Of a DNA stretch of 64,000 nt, positions 1-9,883 are shown in pieces. Origin of the DNA: Cenococcum geophilum 1.58 (lineage: Eukaryota > Ascomycota > Dothideomycetes > Gloniales > Gloniaceae); contig KV748191.1 in assembly GCA_001692895.1 (NCBI GenBank), positions 1,364,001 to 1,428,000 on the forward strand, given 5' to 3'. The notes beneath the pieces were generated by a model. It saw only the letters and a list, made by a program, of their open reading frames with translations, searched no databases and was not told the origin of the DNA. Every line of letters begins with the position of its first letter. The first letter of the stretch is position 1. A program made the position numbers and the translations under genes.

Positions 1-646
1 CGGGCCACCCTACCATTTGTAGCTTTACGCTGGCATAAAATTTAATTATTTTAAAGACTTGTTTCGCAAGAAGTATTCTAGCTTGGTTTTGGAGTAATTG
101 AGTATCTTGTGTTGATGCTATTGATGTCTTTGTATAAAGACGCGTCTTGAAAATGGTTGGGCGGCCCAGGAGTCGGGTTGGCCGAGGAGTAGTGAAACAC
201 GTTATTGAAAGGCCGTTTGATGAGGTAAGTCCTAGTCATGCAGCCCGGCCCAGTGAATGACGTCAAAGCCTTCACTTAGATGAGAGAAATTATGTGGCGT
301 AAGAGCCAAACGATAGTGAGTTGGCGAATGCTTTAGGAAGTCAGGAGAGCTGAACCTTTTGAAGACAATGGTGTTGCATTCATAGATAATTGTTGAATTA
401 ATAAGGACAGCTATTCACGTCTAACAGATTTCTCAGTTTAACATTTACATATAACTCAACTTCATTCTTCACACTCTCAGCTACTTACGCCTAGCTATAA
501 CTACCACCAGAAAGAAACGTTCTGCGCCTAGTGACGACCAAAAGACTTGCAAACGTTCGAAGCCATCTGAGAAACACGATGCGAAGTGGGTCAAATGTAT
601 ATTGAAACCTAAGATCTCAATACGCTCATTCCTGACGGTTTTACAG
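1..646. other. Intergenic, no gene supported
   Basis: I see no recognisable coding sequence. From about position 455 the frame of the next gene is open upstream without an ATG, reading lysine/arginine-rich residues. A 3' splice site-like TTTTACAG sits immediately before the ATG at 647. An upstream exon of the 2EXR-type gene may therefore lie here, but I cannot place it. Confidence 0.5.
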
Positions 647-1615
647 ATGTCCAAATGCGACGTCTACCCTTTAATCAATGACCCCACCAACAGCTCTCAC
701 GCAGAAACAGATCAGATCCCTTCACAGCTTTCCAATGCCACTTTCCCGATCAAGATAAACTTCATGAATCTCCCCCGCGAGCTCCGCGATATGGTGTACT
801 ATCTCGCCCTGGTTCCCAGACCTGGCCATCTCACACACATCCGCTACGCTAACACCACCCCTGAAAGACAACACTTTAACACTGAGCCAGTTAAGGAAAG
901 ACCACTCCCGGAGCTAACAATGGTCGAGACCCTGACCAACAAATCCCTGGAAAGATTGCCTAATGTCTCCCTTATCCTACTTCTCGTAAGCAAGAGGGTC
1001 AAACTAGAGGCCGAAGAAGTCTTTTACAGACACAGCAGGATTGCCCTGAGAATCCGCTACCGCCAGACCAACCACGGCATTTTCGTTTGGAAGACAGGCT
1101 GTAGATACAGCTTTATTCACGTGAAGCAATACTTCTGTCCATCCGTGTTCTCAAACATTCGTCACCTAAGCATGGACTGTGCCGTCTCGGACAGTCCCAT
1201 TACCACGGCGGATCAAGCGTTGGTCGGCTGTCCCGGCAGCAACCCGGATCCGGAAATCACGAGGACTCTCTGTCTAGAGAAGTCTCCCGGATACTTCGAC
1301 ACATGGCTCTACTGCACCTGGAAACAGAAGATCGGCTTTGTGACTGCTATGCCTGCACTGCGCGAAATCAATGTCTGCATGTGCGATTGCAGGTGGCGGG
1401 ATAGCAGCTACATGTGCTCCATGAGCGCGCCTGGTGCTGTTCTGCGAACGTTCGAGGAGGCCGTGACAAGGCGCCTGGTGACCGGGTTGCCCAACATACG
1501 TGTGGTTCTGGAATCTTTCTATGAGGTTTATGATGCAGATTCAGGATTCTATAAACATGAGGAACAATATGCGAAGGGGAGAAATTATACCTTGAGTATT
1601 ACTCGAACAGTCTAA
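647..1615 (+). CDS. 2EXR/F-box-like domain protein, function unknown
   Basis: Single-exon reading frame of 322 codons from the ATG at 647. Near residues 35-50 it carries the segment MNLPRELRDMVYYLAL, the entry motif of the fungal 2EXR/F-box-like family (leucine-proline-x-E-[LI]-R-x-x-[IV]-[WY]). A second family-like segment is the ...ILLLVSKRVKLEAEEVFYR stretch ('leading to the adoption of a shared fold' is known for these proteins; their substrates are not). Several CxC and CxxC cysteines lie in the last third. There are no membrane segments or signal peptide. The frame is open upstream to about 455 through a TTG codon, and a TTTTACAG acceptor precedes the chosen ATG, so the true start could be in an upstream exon. 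These proteins form large lineage-specific families in Pezizomycotina with no assigned biochemical activity; some are presumed SCF adaptors by their F-box likeness. Confidence 0.7.
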   Translation: MSKCDVYPLINDPTNSSHAETDQIPSQLSNATFPIKINFMNLPRELRDMVYYLALVPRPGHLTHIRYANTTPERQHFNTEPVKERPLPELTMVETLTNKSLERLPNVSLILLLVSKRVKLEAEEVFYRHSRIALRIRYRQTNHGIFVWKTGCRYSFIHVKQYFCPSVFSNIRHLSMDCAVSDSPITTADQALVGCPGSNPDPEITRTLCLEKSPGYFDTWLYCTWKQKIGFVTAMPALREINVCMCDCRWRDSSYMCSMSAPGAVLRTFEEAVTRRLVTGLPNIRVVLESFYEVYDADSGFYKHEEQYAKGRNYTLSITRTV

Positions 1616-3109
1616 AGGGTGGGGTCGTGGCTCGGGGTTAGGCTTGACGATTTGCATGGAATGGTGAATGTGGGGATTATCCCAAGCTGCACACTACATG
1701 CTCAATCTCATATGATTATGCTTCCCCAGATATTCATCCTCTTACAAGCCACAGGTCTGGGCACTGTGGCCTTTACAGCAGGTTCGAGGTGGTCACCCGA
1801 GATATTGTAAGATATTTATGCTTAACTTCGGGATCGGAGTGTGTCAAAGTAATCTTATTTAAAGTATGGTGAATTGCCGCCAGCTAATTGCAGAGAATAG
1901 AATTCTACTCTCCCAAATCAATCTAGGGTACTGTACGCTTCTTCAACATTACCATGATCTCTCAATACCACACTCGAAAACGCTCCAACGACAATTATTA
2001 ATGCTTTATTACATACTTTTTTTTATCTATTCACAATTTCCATCAAGTTAAATGATTTTAGCATTTATTAATCTCGAGGCCTATGTCAATATTTATTCTA
2101 TATAATCGTATGCCCCCCAGTAAGAGCTAACTAATCAAACAGGATATATAGTCGCGAATATTACTCAGTTTGGCACGAGGTTCCTAACTAACAATAAAAC
2201 TCACAGCATAACTCTCGTCATTTTTGCCCTTTCTCCCTCTTTTCTCGTCAGCTCAACTTTGACTAACTTTTTTTTGGAAAATTCTGTCTTCAACACAGTC
2301 AAAGTAGAGCGTCCATGACCCTTGCCCCTCCTTAACAGCTACGAAACCTCCCAGCCCTCTAAAATGTTTCTCTTTTCTGTCCCTATGCAATCCCATAGTC
2401 TAACAAGGTAAGGTCCGGATTCTATTCACGTCCCATACTTGATCTTATAAGTGTCTAGATCCACGTATATCCAATTCAGCTATAGAAGTTCGTTGGTAAT
2501 CGTAGAGACTAGTCCTTCTCCGGTGCAGAACCAATCCTGGTCAGAGTAAGGGAGGAAATATCCTAAGAATGGGTGCTAAGAGCATATAGCAGAATCATCG
2601 ACCGGTTCGTCAGCTTCAGGCGCCGCAACATACAGCTAAACCCCCGTTACAATTGGACTGATGTAATGTTCAGGTTGAGATCTACGCAAGAGTCAAAGGA
2701 GATGTTATAATTGGATTATTGTGAGATGTGAGTTGAATCTCAGCCTTACAAACTGTATTAGTAATATAATACAGTACAACGTAGCATAAATTGAAGCCTT
2801 TGTCTAATGTGTTTGAGGCCATAGTAGGTCTTTGCTGGTCTTATCGCCTCAGAATGCATTACTCTGGTGCAGCAACTGCCAAAGATATATAGATAAATCC
2901 ACAATCCTGCACTCTGGATAGTGTTACTGTTGCTCGTGTTTTGTGCTGTTGGAACAACCCTACTAACGGCGCCTGAGCTCCTGATTTGAATCATTTGATG
3001 CTAACACCCGTGTGCCAATATTATGATGTCGCGCTTTATCAGGAAGGATGCAATGCCCAGTTACATCATTGCGCTTTTAATTATAGTGAATACCGCGGCA
3101 GTGAGCTTA
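1616..3109. other. Intergenic, no gene supported
   Basis: About 1.5 kb of AT-leaning sequence. The few short frames here have no recognisable motifs or codon texture, and I see no repeats longer than simple A/T runs. Confidence 0.5.
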
Positions 3110-3121
3110 CCGAACCGGAGT

Positions 3122-3150
3122 GGAGTGGATTTGGCCCCCAAATCCACTCC
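3122..3150. repeat. Perfect 13-bp inverted repeat (hairpin)
   Basis: Arms at 3122-3134 (GGAGTGGATTTGG) and 3138-3150 are exact reverse complements separated by CCC. The hairpin lies in a GC-rich 90-bp patch that ends at about 3199, exactly where TA-rich, RIP-like sequence begins. This suggests the terminal region of an old DNA transposon, but I could not find the partner end. Confidence 0.6.
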
Positions 3151-3199
3151 ATACGCTGAGGAGGCGGTGGAGCTCCAGGGCTCCGATACGGCTCTAGAT

Positions 3200-3900
3200 T
3201 AAATATATACTATAAATAGCCAGTCTTGGCAGAAGGTAAGGAAAAGGGTAAGGAAGGAAGGACATACTAAATTAACCCTAAATTATAAAGCCTCTATATA
3301 AGAAGCTTTATGATCTTCTACCTTAAGCGCCTCCTTAAAGGCAGTATATGCGCCCTTATCGTGGCTCTCACTTTCGTTATTATCTGGCTCTATAACCACT
3401 GGCTCACCCCCCCGGAGGTGCCTCCGCTACTGCATTTGCTACTATATTTACTGCTACTTCTACTACTGCCTTTACGGCTTCCTCTATAGTTTCCTCATAC
3501 GCGGCAGCTCGAGCCTTTGAGGCCTCTTTTGGCAGGATAATCCTTAATTATTAATTAAGTTAGAATAGTCTCGCTATACTCCTTTAACAAGCCTATGCAG
3601 CCTTACCTAATATTATAATCCTCAATAAGGTAAGTTAACGCTGTAGATCTTCCGCTTAATATAATAGAGAGCTCCTACGTCTTCTTTAACCTCTTTTAAA
3701 TATAATAGTAGTAATATATAATTAAGCCGTTGTGTCGACTGAACTAGAAGCTGTTTCCTAGCTTCTAAATTCCTCTACCTTCTAAACGAGACCGACGATC
3801 GCATATTTAGCAATACTACTATAACATTTACTAGATAGATATATAGAATAATATGCAAGACCTGTGAAAAGTAGAGTATGATTACGGAATTACAAATGAG
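3200..3900. repeat. RIP-degraded repeat fragment, family unidentified
   Basis: Base composition changes abruptly at about 3200 to a TA-rich texture with very few CA/TG dinucleotides, like the transposon blocks later in the window. A stretch at 3425-3500 of repeated TACTGC/GCTAC-like triplets would encode an Ala/Val-rich repeat on the minus strand. No transposase or reverse transcriptase motif is legible. Sequence returns to normal by about 3900. Confidence 0.5.
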
Positions 3901-4224
3901 TCTGTTATATATCATACAAATACTCCTCGGTATCTGATTCGACTACACATTTTCACTAAGCTGACGGCCGGGACCAGCCTAAACCGCCTTCAGATTTGAC
4001 CAAAATCATCCGTACACATACCAAAAGGAAGCAGCTCGAAGGAAAGCAATACATTCACTGAGGATACAGTGTGGAAATACCACAAAGGTAAGAAAATGTC
4101 AGCCGGAGTTTAAGGTTATATATTGTCCTAATTGGCGTTGCCAATAGGATCGGTTCTTTTGGTGCCCAGTTGGGGTCGATAGAAAACTATCAGCAGAAGG
4201 AGGAAGTAAATCAAAACCAGTGCG

Positions 4225-5759
4225 TTAAGATTCAGTCCTTGTGTACGTCAGCAAGTATGGGTCGAATGTGCTTCTGTAACCGGGATGTCTTTGTTTAGGT
4301 GCGGTAAATGCTGATAGAGTCGATTTCCGTATATCTTGGTCGGAAATTACAAAGAACCCCTGGGGCCCCGAAACGTGAGAAATGTAGTGTCCGCTTTTGA
4401 CACTTGCTCCGGCGTGCGAAATCACACTGGACAGTTTATACTGTAGATTTTCATCCTGATCTCTCTGGAATCTTTTTAGATCAAGCCATTGGTCGAAATG
4501 AATGTCGGTGCGCTTCTTGCTGCCATCGGAATGGTATATGATTAGTTGCAGGATGAGTATCTCGGGGGCGGATTCGATCAGGGCTTTGCTGCTGTGTTCG
4601 ACAGTTGTTGCACAGCTCTCGCAGCGTTTGTCAAGGGTACCTGGAGAAAAAAGCTTTTCGATGGCCTTCTTAATGCTATCCTTTTTCCCTCCTACTGGTA
4701 GTATGAGCCCAAATCTGGGATCGGGACGTAGCGTCAGTCTGCCGCATCCACAGACATCTTGGATTCTTAGTTCCATCCCAAATAGGGCGTCGGACTCATT
4801 CCGCCATGCTTGTGCACTAAAATTGAGTAGTTAGCAGAGAAATACCAGACTAGGCCAAAAAAGTTACTTACATTGATGCAGAACTGAATACGTCACGCAA
4901 AAACCTGTAGAAATCCCCAGCATCTTCCTGGCGATTCACGCTAAGAGGAAAAACGGGGTTATTAGCGTTCAATAGAGATTGATCGAACTGCCTGACAGCG
5001 TTTCTAGGGACCTCGTTTTGAGTATTTTCTCTATCCCAATATATCCCAATAAGGCGTTTCATCCTGCAAGCGGGACAATTGGGGCTAATCTTGATATTTT
5101 TTGATGGAGGCCCGTTCGCATACCTGCATGGGTATGGGTCATTCCCGTGACGCTTGATCCAGTGCATGAACTGCGGCAAATGCAGAAAAGCTTGCATCAC
5201 AGATCGGCGATAGCACATGTTTCTGGGATTGTGCATTCCTTTGCTCTTCAACCCCAAATACTTAATTGGCCATGACTTGCATATTCCAGAAAGCTGACAA
5301 GACGTTGGTAATGTACATGCTTCATTGAGGAGCTTAACTTACACGTCCTCTCTGCTCGGCTGGGCCACTCTTTACAGGTCGGGGGCATAGAGTTCGCTCT
5401 GACTTCATAGTGAGGTCTGTTTCTAGGGACCAGGATATTGGCAGACCGAGGAGGTGTGCAAGTGCGAACTGTTCGGGAGATTGAAGTTTCCGCTGACCAG
5501 CAGTTGGAAGAGGCTGCGAAGAGAAAATACGCAACGAAGAAAGTCGTGAGAACGTGTCAGAAACTGCGTCTTGATACAAAGAATTTTTTACACAAGCTTG
5601 AGGTGGAAGTAGAAGAGAAGACGGTGAGAACTGTGAAGATTTGAGACGTTTTGAGTGTATCCTCACTAATTTGTTATATAGGAGAGCTACAATGGCCTTG
5701 CGGCGTCTCCTTTTCCTAATACCCGAGTTCACTGTCTTTATTGTGGTAGTTAATGCCAT
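4225..5759 (-). CDS. Ubiquitin-specific protease (peptidase C19)
   Basis: Three-exon model: 5759-5343, 5293-4872 and 4816-4225 (introns of 49 and 55 nt, frames consistent), 476 residues. The protein removes ubiquitin from conjugates. The Cys box GLKSKGMHNPRNMCY (catalytic Cys about residue 166) corresponds to the family GLxNxGNxCY. The His box SGHYISHVSG (His about 423) is followed by ISDQD with the third triad acid (about 439), so the triad looks intact. Cysteine pairs NCPACR and CGCG...CESC could form the structural zinc site seen in many USPs. Exon 1 (139 residues, Lys/Arg-rich start) has no recognisable domain and is the least certain part; it is supported by the phase-0 GTAAGT donor that restores the PIKYLGLKSKG reading. 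The Cys-box exon itself has no ATG before the catalytic motif, so an upstream exon is required. It does not resemble any specific named USP closely enough for a symbol. Confidence 0.75.
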
Positions 5760-6065
5760 TGAAATAAATATGGTGTTTTGGACAATTAGGTGGATGGCTC
5801 AAAGAATTGCCAAGGAAAAGCCCACAATAGAAACAAAGAATTAGATAATAGGATTAAGGGTATTAGTACAGAAACCTTGAAAAATGGAGGAATAGCGTCT
5901 TTGTATGTAAAGGAATACTAGATGACCTCAAAATAATATTCTATGTATGAGGTAAAAGGGAAATTGGTACTGGCCGCGGCTGCCCGCTAATGCTTTCAGT
6001 ATTCTGATAGGAGACATGAGGTTATTGGTGGCCGGTGAGTAGAGAGGCTAAGGCCAGGATAGTGT
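5760..6065. other. Divergent intergenic region
   Basis: Space between the minus-strand protease start and the plus-strand methyltransferase. No gene is visible; it should hold the promoters of both neighbours. The tandem repeat at 6066 follows directly. Confidence 0.45.
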
Positions 6066-6139
6066 ATTGCGAGAGTATAAATATTGCGGGAGTGTATAAA
6101 TATTGCGAGGGTTTATGAATATTGCGAGAGTGTATGAAT
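6066..6139. repeat. Tandem repeat, four 17-19-bp units
   Basis: Four consecutive units of the form ATTGCGAGAGTGTATGAAT: 6066-6082 (17 bp), 6083-6101, 6102-6120 and 6121-6139 (19 bp each). A partial fifth GCGAG follows. The array ends 50 bp before the first ATG of the TRM9-like gene, so it lies in its promoter or 5' leader. Confidence 0.85.
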
Positions 6140-6188
6140 AGAAACTGCGAGCGGCCAATCTTGAGGATGTTGGCCAGGAAAAAGAAAA

Positions 6189-7412
6189 ATGCTGCAATTT
6201 AGCGTCTTGGCTCCAGTTACCGCAGAGCCGCTCCTAGTGAAGTCCCCCGACGTCCCGGGTCATGCCTCATCTTCCCAAAAACGCGACATCTCTGGCTGTG
6301 ATATACTTCATGGCGCGCAGCACCTGATGATGACTGACAACAGGGAACGCGGTGAGGCCTACGAAGCCGAGTACGTCCACGCCGTCTACGAACAGATCGC
6401 ATCCCACTTTTCCTCAACAAGATACAAGGTGTGCATCACTCACGGCATCTCACGGCCTATTCATAAATCACTGATAGGCTCCAGCCATGGCCGATCATCG
6501 AGAGATTCCTAAAAACCCTTCAGGACGGGAGCATCGGGGTGGATGTAGGCTGTGGAAATGGAAAGTATCTCTCTGTGAATCCGAATGTATTTATCATTGG
6601 ATCAGATAGGTAGAAGCAACTCCATACCCCTAGTATATAGACGACTGTAAATGCTAAAGAGACGTATGCTGGAAAGGTCGACAAATCTAGCCAGAATTGC
6701 TGCGAAGCACGAACCACATTCTTCAGTCGTTGCAGATAATTTGAGCTTGCCTCATCCTTCGGCTAGGTTCGACTTCGCCATTTCGATCGCAGTCATTCAT
6801 CACCTCTCCACACCGTTGCGTCGTATCGAAGCCGTGAGGGCTATTCTGGAGCTTCTTAAGCCAGCCTCAGGCGGAAACAGGGAAGAATCACGGTCGGTGG
6901 AGACTGAGACTGGCGGTAGAGCATTGATATACGTGTGGGCCCTGGAACAGAAGGACAGTCGAAGAGGATGGGATGAAGGCCATGAGCAGGATGTCATGGT
7001 TCCGTGGGTTATGAAGGGCAACAACAAAGCGAATCACAAGAAACGGCAAAAGAACAAAGACCAATACTTAAGACATGATGATTCTCTAGCAAATATCTCA
7101 GGATTGCATGTCCTTAAAAATGCATCAAGCAAAGCTTATTCTGATTCACGTCATTCAGTGAAGGAGAGACAGGACACCACCCCCCCCGCATCAAAAAGGG
7201 ACAGCCAGCAAGCTGCTTCCGATTCGCAGGAGTCTAAGATATTTCAAAGATATTACCATCTGTACAGGAAAGGAGAGCTTGAGCATGACATCACTGAAGC
7301 TGGTGGTATAGTCCTCGATTCCGGCTACGAGAAGGACAATTGGTGGGCAATAGCAACCCCAGCCGAAGGAGTCAGCGTAGCTCCTCTAAAACGTTCCCAT
7401 GGAACACCTTGA
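6189..7412 (+). CDS. TRM9: tRNA wobble-uridine methyltransferase, Trm9/ALKBH8 type
   Basis: Exons 6189-6428, 6485-6609 and 6677-7412 (introns 56 and 67 nt) give 366 residues. Trm9, with partner Trm112, methylates the carboxymethyl group of wobble uridine (mcm5U/mcm5s2U) in cytosolic tRNAs. Splicing restores the family signature HFSSTRYKPWPIIERFL. SAM motif I is VDVGCGNGKYL (about residues 98-108), followed by VADNLSLPHP, FDFAISIAVIHHLST, and the family hallmark LIYVWALEQKDSRRGW...QDVMVPWV. The C-terminus RYYHLYRKGELEHDI...GGIVLDSGYEKDNWWAIA is also typical. An inserted low-complexity Ser/Lys/Gln-rich stretch separates the last two blocks. Start choice: an in-frame ATG at 6327 (MMTDNRERGEAYEAEYVHAVYEQ) sits closer to the conserved core and may be the true start, leaving 6189 as an unused upstream ATG. 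Confidence 0.9.
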
Positions 7413-7559
7413 GGCCTGTCAGCTGGTAGTGTTCTAGTCAATACTCTTGGCCACAACGGGAGCCTCCGGGGCCAAGCAAATACCTTGACTCTGAACAGAG
7501 ATCTGATGTTTCGGGATTTAGGCTTTCCGCTCTATCTCTGCACGCGCCTGCGAGCTACT

Positions 7560-9173
7560 TATATTAAGCCAGATTGGCATTACGCTATATAAAGCTACTA
7601 AGTCTCGATCGGCAGGAGGTGGATGTCGAAATAAACGAACAAATCAAGGTGGACTTTGTATTAACCCCTTACCAGTATGCCATGAAATTCGGACGCTTAT
7701 CTATTCTGGCTCAGATGATCAAACATACTGGTGCGGGCATGGCACTTGGAGCTCTTGTCAAAAGTAGTGGCGTGAAGATCCAAGAAAAGTCCAAGCACTA
7801 CCGGGGCCCCTCAATTCATAGCAAGAAGAGGGTGGGCTGGGCGCGGTATGTAGATGCAAAATGTTAATGACAAGAACCCCCCTCTCCCCGAAGCTGCATT
7901 TGAACGAAGCATTGATAGCGCGGTGTGGTATTTGAGCGATGCGCCAATGCGTCACTACAAAGAATTCGCGGAAACTTATAAGACAGATAAGCGCCTGCAT
8001 TACCTAGCTCAAGCTAACGGCGGCTTCGATAAGGCGTTCTCCACTTGGCTTCGTGCGTGAAGTAAATAACCTGAAATTTTAAATCATTTGCCTTCTTTCC
8101 TTACCCCTTTTGGCCGCATTTCGAAACTCGCTGTGCTGTCCTCTCGTAGCCTTCCCCGGATTCAGTGAGACTTCTGGAATACCTTGTGCAGGTAGCCTCA
8201 ACTTCCTTACACACTAAACTATCAGCCGGCTTAACACCTCTTGCCCTCGCCTTCTCTCTGAATCGCGTTATAGCTGCCCGTACCCTGATTGCTGCTGGCG
8301 CCGACTAGACAACCCGGGATCAAAGGGGGAATAATCTCCTCCGTATCCTGCTCTGCGGCATCAAAAACAAGGCTGCAAATCGCTCTTGTTATTTGAAGGA
8401 TATGCCTGCTCTAATCGATAGAAGACTTATTCTTTCTCTGCTTACCGAACGCTCACGGGTTGCAGCCACCCCTCTCGCACGCTGGCTTGACCTCTCCAAC
8501 ACCGACTATAATTATCACGGGGGCGACTATGGCAGGGGTCATTTCAGCAATAGGAACAATGAAACAGGACAAAACAAATGTACCGCATGCCATCTTGGAA
8601 TTTTCGACCCATACAAGAGATGAGTGCCTCGAACTACTGGATGGTGCTAGCGATACGCCAGTACACCGAGCTATCAGGTTTCAGCTCTTCGACTCGTTAA
8701 GGGCTATGCTTGAACGTAGGTCCGATCTTCTTTATCATGAGAATGCCACCGGCAGGACCCCGGCAGAGATGGCGGAGGACGTGTATTTGGCTGAACGTGT
8801 TAACGAGCCGCCATCACTACCGAACTATAGCAACTACAGCATCCTTAATCAATCCTCTGAAAGTTTCGTCAAAAGTGTGGAGACTAGCAGGAAAACTGAA
8901 AGGGAAAGGATCTGGGCCTTGTGCCAGCAGAAGATGTCAGAAACTCCTAGAACTCGAAGACTTGTGAGTCTCTTTGAGGCGAACGAGGCTGCGAAGCGCT
9001 TGGTTCTACGGCAATCAGCACAGCAGGCGTCTCGGAAGAGAACGGGCGAGCACAATGAGGCAGAAGAAGAGCACGATGTAGTCAAAAGTCGCGAAGATGA
9101 GATGCAGAAGTGGTATGGGGTTGCGGCACAGTGGGCTGATCGAAATACTAAGAATGAAGATTCTGAACCCTGA
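7560..9173 (+). pseudogene. Ankyrin-repeat protein gene, broken
   Basis: Protein fragments in three frames read collinearly as one fungal ankyrin-type protein. Block 1 (7574-7860) includes VDFVLTPYQYAMKFGRLSILAQMI. Block 2 (about 7854-8047) includes WYLSDAPMRHYKEFAETYKT. Block 3 (about 8170-8560) includes the ankyrin-like GLTPLALAFSLNRVIAARTL followed by IAAGAD, stop, TTRDQRGNNLL. Block 4 (about 8530-9173) includes DTPVHRAIRFQLF and ATGRTPAEMAEDVYLAERV and ends in an Arg/Glu-rich tail. Block 1 starts without an ATG; frame shifts separate 1/2 and 3/4, and the TAG at about 8306 sits where the family context suggests Gln (CAG to TAG). The 25-nt gap at 7860 is too short for an intron. I therefore call it a decayed gene rather than spliced exons. 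Confidence 0.8.
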
Positions 9174-9883
9174 GAATCTTTTAGTTCTTATTACGCGATA
9201 ATAGGATTAAGACAGATGCAAATAGTTCTAGTTACGGCTTATGCTCTCTTATATTTACTTTCCAACAACTCAAAGGCAGCGAGACAGTAAGTGCTCTACC
9301 TTTGCTAATGGCAGTCCATAATGTATTTCCAATAGGGAAAGCTTTTTGATAAGCCCAGCAACTCTGTGAGATAGCCTGTTTCGTCAAGCTGGTCCGTATT
9401 AGGTAATAGGTTGTGTAGTCAGTAATATCGTGATCATTTGGCTGAGGCTGTGAGAACACATAAAGACAACCCGAAAATATAGATACTAATAAAGGTAAGC
9501 GTTATCTACCTCACACCAGTACCCAGACGCTTCCAAAACACCACGGGGTCAAAACACCGCTAAAATACTTCGCCATAAGAAGAGTTCATAAGCAAATCAA
9601 ACCGCCTATGACAGCCATGCAATAGTCCAAATCGGTACCACATCCCAGAAACCAATAAAAAATTAAAATACTCGTAAAAATACAAGAATGGTATCAAAAG
9701 GACTACCTCTAGAAATTTCCAGGAAACCATCACTGGAAATTACTGCTATATGTAGAAAGGCAAGTTTCGTGGCGTCATTTATGAAAGAACAGCACAGGGT
9801 ATCCTCCTGCGGATGCTGCGAAAATTAAATAGCGGATTCTGCCAGAAAAATCCGGAACAAGCCGAGATGCGAAAATACTAAAT
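9174..9883. other. Intergenic, no gene supported
   Basis: About 700 bp between the ankyrin relic and the 3' end of the next minus-strand gene. The short frames in it show no family motif. Confidence 0.5.

Noticed and set aside
5438..5844. Plus-strand frames opposite the USP first exon
   Set aside because: No family resemblance; the minus-strand reading links in phase to the protease.
8061..8392. Intron in the ankyrin gene
   Set aside because: The interval itself reads as ankyrin protein in one frame with an in-frame TAG, so it is decayed coding sequence, not intron.
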